Origin: Limonium bicolor
Taxonomy: Eukaryota; Streptophyta; Magnoliopsida; Caryophyllales; Plumbaginaceae
Length of the DNA stretch: 64,000 bases
NCBI GenBank assembly: GCA_023374045.1
Contig: CM041776.1
Location: forward strand, 41,608,171 to 41,672,170
Reading direction: 5' to 3'
Shown: positions 32,165 through 44,100 of the stretch, piece after piece
How positions within the stretch are numbered: the stretch's first letter is position 1
How the letters are laid out: the number at the start of each line of letters is the position of its first letter
Notes under the pieces: model-generated
Told to the model about the DNA's origin: nothing
Seen by the model: only the letters and a program-made list of their open reading frames with translations
Databases searched by the model: none
Translations under genes and position numbers: made by a program

Positions 32165-33170
32165 AATTTCTTACCTACATCCACATGTAGCTATCTTGGC
32201 TACATATGGGGTGAGATTTGTAATTTAAAAAAATTGGGAAAAAGATGTCAGGACGCGCGCAAGGTATGTGATTTGTTTTTTTTTCTTTTTATTAAAAGTT
32301 TTTTATTCTTTTTCTTTCTTTATAATAAAAACTTTAATTGTTGTAACTTTTAATATATAAGTCCAAAATGAAAAAAAATCATTGTTATCTAAATTCAAGC
32401 TCTTCAAAAACAGAGATCATGGATTTGTTTCACAACTTTTAAAAAAAAAAATTTTACATGTATAGTACACAAAACGTAAAAAAACTTGTACATATGGTCA
32501 TACAAACCTGTACAAATGGTTCATTAAAACATGTATATCCACACGTAAAAACATGTACATCTCGCATTAAAAACAAAAAACAGGTCACATAAACCTGTAT
32601 AATCATTAAAATATATACATCCTTAGATTAAAACCTGTACATATAAGAGAGAAAACTTGTACAGATGGTCATACAAACATGTACTATGTTCATTAAAAAA
32701 CATGTACCTTCTCACATTTAAACATGTACATCGTTACATTAAAACATGTACATTCTTACATTAAAATATGTACATACATCCTCACATTAAAATATTATCG
32801 TATATATGTAAAAATATTTTTTAAAAAAAGTTTTCAAAACAATCCATGTCTGTCTTATTTTGAAGAGCTTGAATTTAGTGAACATGACATATTTTTTTTT
32901 CATTTTGGACTTATATTAAAAGTTAAACAATTTAAAATTGTTATTGTGATAAAGATAAAGAAATTGGAAAAAAAAAATAAAAAAAACGAAATGGGCGCGT
33001 CCACTCCGTTTGTTTAGTTCTTTTAATTTCGTTTTGTCCCATTTATATTTCATTACAAAATTACCCTGTTTAGATTTACTAATAACTACTCATGATATTT
33101 TTTTTATTTTAATTTGACTCTCAAATGTAGGCCATCTAGCTACATCAGATGTAGCTAAGACTGATTGCTA
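32165..33170. mobile_element. Long terminal-inverted-repeat (foldback or Mutator-like) element
   Basis: The two ends are inverted copies over about 290 bp. The left end, CTTACCTACATCCACATGTAG (32171 onward), pairs with the right end, where the reverse strand reads CTTAGCTACATCTGATGTAG. Further in, AACTTTTAATATATAAGTCC and AAATTCAAGCTCTTCAAAA (32346-32410) match the reverse of 32860-32930. The centre is a minisatellite. No transposase is visible. Candidate 9-bp flanks TCCTAATGT and TGCTAATAT agree at 7 of 9 positions, so the target duplication is unproven. Confidence 0.7.
32455..32800. repeat. ACATGTAC minisatellite at the centre of the foldback element
   Basis: About 12-14 degenerate units of 20-26 bp built on (A)AAACATGTACAT with a short spacer such as CCTCACATT. 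Each unit is self-complementary at ACATGT or TGTACA. It forms the loop between the two inverted arms. Confidence 0.7.
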
Positions 33171-33344
33171 ATATGAACTCACCATTTATATCTCTTTCTC
33201 AGCAAGCGGTTTTATTTGCTACATAAGAATTAAAAACTTTTTATGGAACAATAATGGAATATATGGGAAAAATTCACAGGATACTAACCTGTAATTTTAA
33301 CTACTCAAAAGTGCATCCGATGTCTCTTCTCTAATTTTTTTTGA
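33171..33344. other. AT-rich spacer
   Basis: No gene. Contains GGGAAAAATTCACAGGATACTA near 33270, a diverged copy of the terminal motif of the element starting at 33345. Confidence 0.4.
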
Positions 33345-33430
33345 AAATTCATAGGATAACACTAAAAAGTTTATTATCCACAGTTTTTTTTTTCAAAAAT
33401 TCTGATAAAAAATAATTTAATTCACAAGAT

Positions 33431-33570
33431 TGTTAAAATAATATATTTATAGTGGACTCCACTATGATGTAATTAGGGTTCCCATGTACTTTCTACAAAT
33501 AGCGGTTTTGTTTACTATTGGAATTTGGAATAAGAAGATTATCTCTCTCTATCTCGTCTCTCTCTTCTAG
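33431..33570 (+). repeat. 5' LTR of the Copia element (3' end lost)
   Basis: Matches 39579-39729 up to the CTCGTCTCTCTCTT segment, then diverges. The terminal ACAACA and a tRNA-iMet binding site are not found. Confidence 0.75.
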
Positions 33571-33574
33571 GGAA

Positions 33575-34075
33575 TGAAAAAATTAATTGCAGTCTTTCAT
33601 TTCTTCTTCTTTCCATACCCCATTTTTCTGCGAATCGAATCTAAGCACTAATTCTTTCATACGAGTAGTTTTGCCATCTTCTTTAATATCAATTAGCTGT
33701 CTCATCTTTCTTACTATCCGCGATCATTTCCAGCAAAAAGGATTAGGAGCAGCGCTCAAAGTCAAAACAACTAGGTTGCTCATTTCTTTTCGTGAAGTGT
33801 AAAATGTCGATTTCTGTTCTTGTGATGTGAAAAGCATAAGAAAGGGCCGATCTACCCAAAAGGAGTTGGTAAATTTGGGATTTTTTGTATGCCAAACTGA
33901 AGACACTGCTCCGAGGCGGTTGACTGCTCTCGATGCAGATCTAGCAACAAAGATCGAGTTCCCAGTTTTTTCCTTGCTGAATGGAGGTATCACGTGGGGT
34001 ATGTGCCAGATCTTTTTACGTTAATTTTTATTATTCTGCGTTGTTTATTATTCAGTTTCGTTTTTATTTATTTGT
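33575..34075 (+). other. Unidentified, possibly captured exon-like segment
   Basis: After the 5' LTR the sequence has balanced composition and an open frame (33827-34024) with TAPRRLTALDADLATKIEFP, unlike the AT-rich surroundings. A GGTATCACG follows the LLNG codons and could be a donor. I do not recognise the protein. It could be a fragment of a host gene carried by the element or a chance frame. Confidence 0.25.
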
Positions 34076-34084
34076 TAAGTATAC

Positions 34085-34650
34085 CGTGAGACATCGTCCC
34101 AGAACAAAATAATCACGTGAGGCATCGTGCTAGAATTCAATACCACGTGAGGCATTATTCAGATCTTGTTTACTGTTGATTTTTATTTTGTGTTGTTTTA
34201 ACTTATTCAGTTTCGTTTTTATTTATTTGTGAAGTATACGTGAGGCACCGTGTCAGAAAAAATAATCACGTTATGCATCATGTTAGAAAAAATAATCACG
34301 TTAGGCATCGTGCCAGGAAAAATAATCACGTGAGACATTGTGACAGAATTCAATACTGTTAATTTTTATTCTGCGTTGTTTAATTCATCCAGTTTTCGTT
34401 TTTATTTATTTGTTAAGTATAATGTATGTGAGGCATCGTGCTAGGTATAATAATCACGTGAGGCATCATGGCAGGTATAATAATCACGTGAGGCATCGTG
34501 CCAGGTAATAATCACGTGAGGCATCGTGCCAGGTATAATAATCACGTGAGGCATCGTGCCAGGTATAATAATCACGTGAGGCAATCATGCCAGATATAAA
34601 TTTTCATTTAAGGCATTGGGCCAGATAAATATCACGTAAGGCATTGTGCC
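34085..34650 (+). repeat. 30-bp minisatellite with CACGTG (G-box) in each unit
   Basis: The unit is AATCACGTGAGGCATCGTGCCAGGTATAAT-like, nearly perfect from about 34440 to 34600 (units at 34453, 34483, 34510, 34541 and 34571) and diverged on both sides. At least eight CACGTG hexamers occur between 33990 and 34580. Each unit also holds GGCA/TGCC inverted arms. Diverged GGCAT-GTGCC units continue to about 35730. Confidence 0.75.
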
Positions 34651-34759
34651 AGATTTTATTTATTGCACTACTTTTATTGTGTTTTATTTTGTTGTGATAT
34701 AATATATTTCATTATTTTATGATTGCTATTAATGTTTACCCCAATATACGCATTGCGCC

Positions 34760-35338
34760 TAGACCTGTCAAACAGGTTACCTGTTTGGATTTTGGGTCAT
34801 ATTTTTTTTTCGGGTCATTTAACTTTCGGGTTATTTCGGCTTCGGGTCATTCGGGTTCAGGCCAAATCGGGTTCGGGTTGTAATAGTGTCAGATAGAATC
34901 GGGTTTCGGTTATTTCGGGTCATGGTCAATATTTTTTGACAAAATATTAAATAAATATATACCTAATTCTATAAGAATATACTACATATAAATTACAGAA
35001 AAGTCAATACAATGCCTATTTTGGATTTCATTGAGATATAATAAGTATGAATCAAGTTTTTTTGTCTATTTATTTGTTTATTCAGGTTGGAACAATTTAT
35101 GATCACTATTATTTCATGTTATTCGAGTTTGGCTAATTTTAATTACTATATTTCGGGTCATTTGGGTTCGGGTCGGTTTCGGGTTATAAATGTTTGGGTC
35201 ATTTCGGGGTTCGGGTCATTTGGGTTTACCCAATTGAGTTTTGGGTTTATTATATTTAAACATTTTCGGATTTAAATCGGGTTTCAGGTTCGGATAAAAC
35301 GGAGGGTTTTCGGGTTGGGTCAAATTTTGACAGCTCCA
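34760..35338. mobile_element. hAT-type MITE with CGGGTTCGGGT repeats
   Basis: 579 bp with terminal inverted repeats TAGACCTGTCAAA and TGGAGCTGTCAAA (11 of 13 match) and an exact 8-bp target duplication ATTGCGCC (34752-34759 and 35339-35346), as expected for hAT elements. The interior is full of CGGGTTCGGGTCATTT variants and has no transposase. It inserted into one of the GGCATTGCGCCTG units of the Copia interior. Confidence 0.8.
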
Positions 35339-35346
35339 ATTGCGCC

Positions 35347-37100
35347 TGATAAAATTAATTTTAATATTATTTGAAAAAAAAATGGCATTGCACCTGATAA
35401 AATTAATTTTAATATTATTTGAAAAAATAATGGCATGCGCCTGAAAGTCTTGATTCATATATATGATAAACAATGTCCAAAATATTGCCGAACTTGAGCT
35501 TACCGCCTTTGACATCACTAAGAAGGGCATCGTGCCTGAAACTTTGACATCAATATGCTAAAAAGGGCATGTGCCTGCAAGTTTTATTTGCATATGTTAT
35601 AAAAAGACATCACACTTGAAAGTGTTAATATGATCAATATAAGTAGCGGTGCCAGATTTTTTTAATGCTTTTATACAATGAGCAAAGAAATTGGCATTGT
35701 GCCAGAAACTTTTGAACTTAATATGATATGGTATAGCATTGAGCTAGAAAATTGACAATATTTGAAAATAAATGTATTGATCATATCATTGATCTAAAAG
35801 ATGGTATAACACTAGACGAATTCATCCGAAGTATCTATTTTATGTATAGATGAACTTTATTTAATGATTCGTGAAAAATCAATGATGGTATTGCACCAGA
35901 AGAAATTTGTGAAATTGTTTGAAGTAGTTCTTAGAAAACTACGTAAGTGATATACCATGATGATGAATATTCATATGTCAAGTTGACCACTATGATGATG
36001 GTATATATATAATGTCATACAAATAATTCAATTTGAATGTGATTTTACAAATGATTCAATGAACCATAAGTTCATCTTCATTGAAATAATGCTAAAACAC
36101 AAAATGAGTGACTCTGGCGAATCACACCCAATATTGTTCATATATTAAGAAAACATTTGGCATGACAAATATAGAATGGTTCATGTCGAATCTTTTTTAT
36201 TCCATGTTTTTCATGAAGAGGAAAAAGTCATGACCAGATTGTGAGAGATGATGAGGAGTTATTGACACCACAGAAAGCATTGGATGTTTATAATTGTAAG
36301 ACTTTCAAAGTTGTTTTTGTGAACAAAACTCGACTTATTTCAAGCTAGCTCAAAATTGAAGCTATACAGATTTTTAAATAAGAAGTTATGTTGAGGATGA
36401 CAATTTAAATTTCTAAATTATTATTCTATGTTTCTATATATTCTATATTATATTATTGTTGTTGATTGTGTTATAATATATATGTATGTTCATTTCATTT
36501 ATGAGATTTATTCATTTAGAAAACCCTTTGTACACCCTAAAAGGGTCATGAAAGACATATGTCCGGAAATACGTATGTTCTGAATGAGATTCATCCATTT
36601 ACAAAGAATTTGTACACCTTAAAGGTGTCATGAAAACATATGTCCGGGAAGGCGTATGTCTTGAGAAACATGATTAAAGACAATACAACTATAAATAATA
36701 TTTCTTGATGGAGTCAAGAATCAACACTTGCTTGGAATGCAGTGCAGTTGTAGCTTGCTACCCTTTCCAAAGGATTATAATTGACCCATAAGCATGTGTC
36801 TTGATACATGGCATCTCTCATGTGTGAGAATGATTTTCCATGATTGAAAAATCATAAGATAGGGTCAATAAGCTCTAAAAGAGCAGCTGGACATATAGAA
36901 AGAAATTTTTGTACAGAGAAAGCTTTGTAAGTAACAAGTTTCCTCAAAAAGTGGTACTGATATCCTGATGCGGATATCACGTTAAGACTACAAATAAGAG
37001 AATATCAGTGTATATTTGAAAAATAAAATATAAGTCGTGATTGTAGCTGCTTGTTTTCTACTTTGTTTGTATCACATGTGTGTTGGTACAATGGAGAACT
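35347..37100 (+). other. Decayed Copia interior (gag region), non-coding
   Basis: AT-rich with remnants of GGCAT-GTGCCTGAAA units at 35390-35730 and paired copies of ACATATGTCCGG (36558 and 36638). No usable frame remains. Confidence 0.45.
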
Positions 37101-37129
37101 TGAGATAAGATAGAGAAAACAATAAGACT

Positions 37130-39560
37130 TCCAATGTTTTTTGGCATGACCGGTTAGACCATCCCGGTTCATATGATGCAAATTGACATCCACTGTATGT
37201 GTGGACACTTACTGAAGAATTATATTCTTCTAGCAAATGATTTGTTGCTTGTTTTTAAAAACCTTTTATAAGGCTATCACCTTGATATTATATGTAAACC
37301 TAGATTTTTATACGCGTGGAATTCAGGTGAGATATGGAGACCATTTTGGGGACCATATCCTGACCATTTTTGGACTATTAAGATTTGGTTTAAATTGATG
37401 CATCAACCAAATGGTCATTAAAGCTAAAGGTTGCAAGATTGAATAACAAAGTCCATAAGATTGGACAATGCTGGTGAAATTTTAACGCCCTAATATGAAC
37501 TTTTACATGTTGATTGGGATAAATTAATGGTTAAGAAAACCATAGATCAACGATCTTATAATGATTGTAAGATCTTTTGGTTTGAGAATCCCAATATGCA
37601 TTTGGAGACATGTAATTTACACAAAGCAACATTGATTTGCATCAAGCCAAATAGTGTTGATGAACTCTCACTCTTATAAATGACTTTGAGTCAAAATCTA
37701 AATATTCCCCATACAAGGTTTTGTTTGTAAGATTATATACTATGCTTCAGTGGATCAATCAATTCCTTAAAGATGTTGGATTGTATGTTGAGTTCAAATT
37801 TTAATACCTTGAACTAACAGCTGGGGATACCTTTATGACTCGATTGTCATTTAGACGAGTAATTTTTTCCAACATCAGGGGGAGAAAAGAAGCAATTGGA
37901 AGGTGAGATGATATGATATATATTATGTCATCCTCGTTATGTACAATATGAACTTTTAAGTTCAAAATACTATTCACCTCCAAAAAGTTGGCAACCCAAT
38001 TGCTTGAAGTTGAGTGAAAAATTGTGCCAACATCTAATGCTCCTGTATTACAATGTCCCATAAGGACAAGTGCAAATAGTCTAACCTGAAGCATGGTAAA
38101 CTATATGGTTCCAATGACAAAGCCCTTAAAAGGAGCATAGAGTTAAGATGGTCATACTAAAAAGGGTATAGCTCTAGATGAGCCGTCAGACATGACAAAT
38201 TACCGGTATATAAAGTAATCAGGTACCTGATGATAATACAAATCTCGAGATATTATGTCATGTCAATAATATAATGGAACCGATATGAAATCAACGTTGA
38301 TTATATATATGTATATGCATGCAATGTATGTAGCGCTACATGTCACAATGATAACGAGGACATTGAATAGATTTGTCAAAAGTACTTGAAAGACGCAAAT
38401 GAGAAGCAGAATTTCAACACATTCAAGTTGTGAATGTTGCAAACTTGATGTCCACATAATGATGTGAATCAGCTGGATACAAACGAGTGTTTGTATGAAA
38501 ATGAAAATGTGTTGTTTAAAATTCTTTTAGTATACAACCTGTTTTGGTATACAGATTTTTCAAAAGCCCTACTATTGATTATAAAAGGCTTTATCCCCAG
38601 CAGTTGATTATTTGAAGATATATGTATGGTTGAAATGATGATTAATTTGAATGGTTATACCTTATACAGGTAGATCACTTTGATAATGCCTTATATAAGA
38701 TTCGAAAGGGATTAACTCCTAGAGGAGTTTGGTGAATTCTGAAGGGAATGCCCTTGTGACCATGTTAATAAATCTTATCTTGAACCGCAATGATAAAGGT
38801 GATTGTGGCATTACTACCTTAGTGAAAACTATTGAAAAGGTATCTCCGAGATGAGTCCAATTTTATTGGATAATCCGTGTTGCTATAGTAGCAATGTAAG
38901 AGTATAACTGGAACTTCTTATGAGTCTCCTGATGGTCGTTGAATCAATGATCATGAAGTACCAATCTTAATGCTATTGCAACAGAATGAATGGGTTATGG
39001 TATCTATTGATAAACACATATGAATAACTCCAGCTTCCAAGAGAGTTAATTGAGGGTGTGTTTAATTGAATCTATGGCATAATACCCAGATGATATAGAT
39101 GATTACATCTATACTGATTAGAAAATACATACCACTAAAAGTTCTACTTATAAAAGAGCGTCGATATTAATATAAAGCAAATATGCTAAAGTGCCAAAAT
39201 GATGGATGTATTCAACCAAGTGCTTCCAAGTAACTGGGTGTAGAACCAATTAAAGATTGGGGATGCATACAATCAAAGTAATAAGTGATGTTTTCATCAG
39301 GGGAGCAATGATGATTGTACTCTTTTTTCCTTCACCATGGTGTTTTTCCTATTGGGTTTTTTTCCTGGTAAGGTTTTAACGAGACAATCGATGAAAATCA
39401 TCAAATGGATTCATTGTATGTGAATGCCAAGTGAAAATATCTATGATTGATTATTTAGCTATGTAAAGTTATTATAAGACTGTACTCCTTTCCTTGCTCG
39501 AGGTTTTTATCCCACAGGGTTTTCCAGGCGAGGTTTTTAACGAGACAGCATATAACAAGA
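37130..39560 (+). pseudogene. Copia polyprotein remnant (gag-pre-integrase to RNase H)
   Basis: TTTTGGCATGACCGG at 37139 reads FWHDRLDHPGSYD, the gag-pre-integrase signature. About 1 kb later GSNDKALKR (38109-38135) matches the conserved linker between integrase and RT of many plant Copia elements. The region ends with the typical GGTTTTTATCCCACAGGGTT segment before the polypurine tract. All else is broken by stops and indels. Confidence 0.65.
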
Positions 39561-39578
39561 TGTTTCGTCCAAGGGGAG

Positions 39579-39729
39579 TGTTATAAATAGATATATTTAT
39601 AGTGGACTCCACATCTGATGTAATTAGGGTTTCCCCATGTACTCTCTATAAATAGCGGTTTTGTATACTATTGGAATAAAAGATTATCAGTTGTCTCTCT
39701 ATCTCGTCTCTCTTTCCTTATTTACAACA
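39579..39729 (+). repeat. 3' LTR of the Copia element
   Basis: 151 bp, TGTTATAAATAG...TTTACAACA, preceded by AAGGGGAG and followed by the AAGAT duplication. Confidence 0.85.
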
Positions 39730-39948
39730 AAGATAACACTAATTACTAACCCCAAATCTTTTAAGACCAAAATGCCCATACTTGTAGTTCACATTACACA
39801 AGATATCACAAAAATCAATAAAGTACATTAAAGTACAGTAAAACAAATTAAACTTTAAATTTATTAATAAATTGGTTTCAACTGTACAAAATAAAAAATA
39901 GCTATATTTAACTATAAATTCCCAAAAAAAATAAAAAATTATTATTAT

Positions 39949-40180
39949 TATTCCCTTTGTTAATTAATATCTGTCGTTTCGAATGTGATACTTGTTCAAC
40001 AATATATGTCATTCTAGCTTTTTGACACACTTTTTTCCACTTTAACCCTACTATTCAACACAAAAGTAATTATTATGTAGATGGAAAAGTAAAAAGTAGG
40101 GGTATATGCATCATTTTTCCTCTTTCCTTAATAAGTGTGCAAGTTTCTAAAATGACAAATATTGTTGAATGGAGGGAGTA
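39949..40180. mobile_element. Stowaway-like MITE
   Basis: 232 bp. The right end reads TACTCCCTCCATTCAAC on the minus strand, the classic Stowaway terminus, and pairs imperfectly with TATTCCCTTTGTTAAT on the left over about 30 bp. TA flanks both sides. No coding capacity. Confidence 0.65.
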
Positions 40181-41186
40181 TATATTATGTAGAAGCAACA
40201 ATTTGACTATAATAAAAGAGTATTAAGTGAATGATAATTTAATATTATTATTATTATATAACTTTATGTATTTAAATAAAAATATTATTATCATGCCCTT
40301 TACTAGTTTTGACTAGTTTTAATCAAATTTGTGGCTTCTTCAATATATTATAATTTTTATAATTTTTAATATTTTTAGAGATTTATTATTATTATATATA
40401 TATATGGTATTTTTTATTTCATACAATTTTCTAATTCATAAGAAATTAAATTTTCTAGCTACTTTTGATTATTTATTACTTTTTGTTTTATTTTTTGAAT
40501 TAAAATATATAAAGTTATTATCAAAAATAAGATTATATTCTCTTTTATTTTTTTTTTTAGTCGAAACTTTAGCTTCGATATAATAGTATTGTATAATTTT
40601 TATATTTTTAAAGAATTATAATTAAATATATGGTATTTTAAATCATTATACTAACAAACTTCAATTTTTATTATTTTTGACTGTGTTAAATATATTTCAT
40701 TAATTTTTGTGATATTTTGTGAATTAAAAATACTTATGTTGTATAATATGCACTATGTTTATTAATAAGTAGGGGTATTTTGGTCTTAAAAAGTTTAGGA
40801 TTAATAATTAGTGGCATCTTGTGAATTAAAATTTATTTTTTTGGTATCACATAAAAATTTTAAAAAACTTTGATATTTTGTGAATTAACAAACATTTTAG
40901 TGTTATCTCTTGTGTATTTTCCCAAAGAATTTTAAATCACTAGATACTAGATATTGCTGACCCTGAACATTTTACGACTAAAATAACACTACTTATTAAT
41001 AGACATATTTCTCGTTATACCACAATAACGTTTTTAATTCACAAAATACCATAATAGTTTATAATCTATTCAAAATATATAAAAATTAAGAAAAACTTCA
41101 TTTTATAGATTATTGGCTAAAATTGTTGTTTAAATAAAGGAACATATAAATAATCCTAAGAATAATTGACCTAAAAGTTTGCTAAT
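40181..41186. other. AT-rich sequence between MITE and element E
   Basis: Contains the right arm of the long-TIR element (to 40935), an arm-like remnant (40970-41060) and TTA and TA microsatellite runs. No gene seen. Confidence 0.5.
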
Positions 41187-44100
41187 TGAAATACCCCAAA
41201 CCTAGTTATGTTGTTTAAACACCTAAATATGGTGTAATAAGACTAAAAAGGTCTTAGAAACCTTAGTAAACAAATTTAAACAAAGAAACACAAAATGTGC
41301 TTTAAAGTCAATAAGAGCCAAAATGTGCTCTAAGCTTGGGATAAACTTGGTTAAGACCTAATGAACTTACCAAGACCTCATTTATACACTAATGAACTAT
41401 TAAACCAATTACCAAAGAAAACCAAGCTTGAAAACAAGTTAAAACACAAAATGTGCTTTAAGAGTCTTAAAGCACATTTTTGAAAAATTGTCTTGTAAAT
41501 GAGTTTTGAATGGCTAAATGTCCATCATTACTCTTAAATATATATGTGTACTATATAGTATCACATTTGGGTGGCTATATTAATGGGAAATCAAAAATTT
41601 CACTTCTAAGTGCCTTGTTTTGGTGAATAGTGCTTTTTATAAGCTAGTTTATAACATATGTTGTATTAAGTAATTAAATTGACAAACAGACTAAAATACC
41701 CTCATACTAATAAGGGGGCCGGTTTTTAAGTGTGGTGACTCACCACTCTCTAGTTGATATAATAAGTAAGTAAAGAAACTAATTAAACTTACTTTTTACT
41801 TTATAAGCATAAATATCTCTTAAAAGCAAATTCTATCTCATTCTCTCATTTCCTCCCTTGTTCACACGGCTCCACACCTCTCTTCTTCCTTCTCTTCCAC
41901 GGTAATACCACACCACCTCCATTAAACCTCTTCTTTGATCTCTTGTAAAATCTTGCTCACTTGTCCAAATCAAAAACAAACACCACCAATCTCTTCCTCT
42001 CATCAAGCTCTTCATTCCTATCTTCTCAAAACTCCAAGAGCCCCATTTCGGTGCCAAGGTGTTCCACCATTGAAGGAGCTTGAGCTTGTATTTTGACATA
42101 TTGTTGATCTCCTTTGCTTCTAGGTAAGGAATCTCAAAGAAAAATCATGTTTCCTCCATGTTTTTACCTTGACCGAAAATACACATTGATATAGCTCTTT
42201 GTGTGACCTTGTTCTAGCTTCATTCCAACTCTTCATGGACTAGGTGGAGTCCTCTCTTGTTATATATTCAAACTCTCTTCAAAGATCAAGGTAAAACAAC
42301 TACATTAATGTTTTTGAAACAATGTACAATTAGGGTTTACAATGAGATGAAGCTTATAGCTTGAATACTCATTATAATGTTTGTATATTGTTTAGAACTT
42401 GACAAGGAATCAAATACCCTACCGGTCTTGTAGTGAAACAAGAAAGGAATTGTTTGGAAAAGAGGTAAATCTACTAACCTAATGTTGTTTAATGCCTTAG
42501 GAGAAATGAGCTTATAAATGCTTATTAAAACTACCTAAAGAGCAAATGGTAATGACCTAGTAAATGTTCTCAAGGAGACTAGTAAAATAACATATGTCTT
42601 GTTGTATGTAATCGCAGGTTAAAGGCATATATTGTGGAAATTCAGTGTTTATGATTTAAGCACTTTAAGGGCCTAAGAGCCATGCATTTTAAGGGCCTAA
42701 GTGCCATGCAATTTAAATTATGCACTATATTGTGATGTAGTGTGAATTTGGTGAAGTTGTGTAAGAAAGTGTTCTTGGTGTTCTTAGTGTTCTTGGATGT
42801 TTAGTGATGAAAACAATGTACTAAGGTGTAACAAAATACTAGGAGAACTTATGTCGAAATTTAGGAAATGTATAAGGAGTTCATGATGTTTTAAAGGAAT
42901 TGTGAGGAACTAGGAAGTGCTCTAGAGTGTAACAAACTTAGGCATGATCTTGAGGTTTTAGCAAGTACCAAAGCCACCTTGGGACTTAGGTAAATACTTA
43001 GGCAAACTTTGGTAATAAGGAGAAAGTGTAAACTTGGAAAAGAATTGTCAAGATGGATATAAGGAGTTAGTTGTGAGAGATGATGCTTGGGAGATGATGT
43101 TAAAATAAGGAGAAAGCATTTTGGGATAGTAGTTATCATAGGTATGAAACACCACTTGAAAAACTAGGAGAAAACATTGTAAGTGTTAGGAATTTTGTGA
43201 AGAAATGGGTAAAGGCTTAAGGAATTAGATAATGAGTTTTATGAGTGTTTAAGGATGTCTTAAGGTGTGTTTAAGTGCCCAAATGAGGTTAGGGGTACTA
43301 GGTTATATGGGGTGAAGTTTGGAGTTGAATGTAAAAGGAAAACAAAGGTCTGGGGCAGACCGAACTTGCGACCGAACTTGCAAGTTCGGTCGAGCCCAGT
43401 TTACCCTGCGAGAATTGGCTTCTGGAATGGACCGACCTTGGGGACCGGACTTGCAAGGTCGGTCGGGCTTGTATTTTGTGTACGGATTGAGTTACTGGAA
43501 CGACCGAACATGGACCGGACTTGGTAAGTTCGGTCGGGCTAAATTTACAAAGGGAGAAACTCTCGGGAAAAGACCGAACATAGGACCGGACTTAAGGTCG
43601 GTCGGAGTAGAAAATTTTGACGGAAATGTGTTCTGGAATCGACCGAACTTGGACAAGTTCGGTCGGCAAGGTCGGTCGGACCTAAACTTGTAAAAAAAAA
43701 AACAGAAAAGAATGTGACTTATGTAGTTAACCCTAGGGTGTATAATGAAGATAACCTAGGGTAGAATAGACACTAAAACATGTCATACAATCATGTTAAA
43801 TACTTAGTAAGTTTGAAGTTAAATAAATAATTAACCGACGTTACTAATGTGTTTAGGATTCTCGCAAGGTGGAAATCAGTCGAGGCAAGGACCAAGGTAT
43901 GGTTTTCTTGCAGTCTGTTGCCTACCGGTTTACACCGGCTTGTGTGTTGTTTGTTTTTCTGTGTGTTTATGACTTTGTAAGATTAAACCATGTAAAGAGT
44001 TTACAGTTGTTAAATATTATTATGTTGTTAAGTATGACTCTCTCTTCCCTTGTGTGTGTCTAACAAGACTTGACCTATTATTGTGAATTGTTTGTTGAGT

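Larger units (their letters stand above)
33431..39729 (+). mobile_element. Decayed Copia element
   Basis: Short LTRs (33431 to about 33570 and 39579-39729) share GTGGACTCCAC, TGATGTAATTAGGG and AAATAGCGGTTTTGT. The target duplication AAGAT is intact (33426-33430 and 39730-39734). A Copia-type polypurine tract AAGGGGAG precedes the 3' LTR. Coding remnants include the gag-pre-integrase signature (37139-37185) and a GSNDKA-type segment (38109-38125). The last 17 bp of the 5' LTR and the primer binding site are missing, so the interior start has been replaced or deleted. Confidence 0.8.
33345..40935. mobile_element. Second long-TIR element, split by a Copia insertion
   Basis: The left arm (33345-33430, resuming at 39735-39790) reads GAAAATTCATAGGATAACACT, AATTCACAAGAT, AACACTAATTACTAACC and TTTTAAGACCAAAATGCCC. 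The right arm (40780-40935) gives the inverse on the minus strand: GGGAAAATACACAAGAG, ATAACACT, AATTCACAAGATGCCACT and TTTTTAAGACCAAAATACCCC. Without the Copia insertion the element is about 1.3 kb. No transposase seen; a Mutator-like MITE is likely. A further diverged arm-like piece lies at 40970-41060. Confidence 0.6.

Noticed and set aside
34440..34600. CRISPR-like direct repeats
   Set aside because: Head-to-tail 30-bp units without unique spacers in a plant retroelement; this is a minisatellite.
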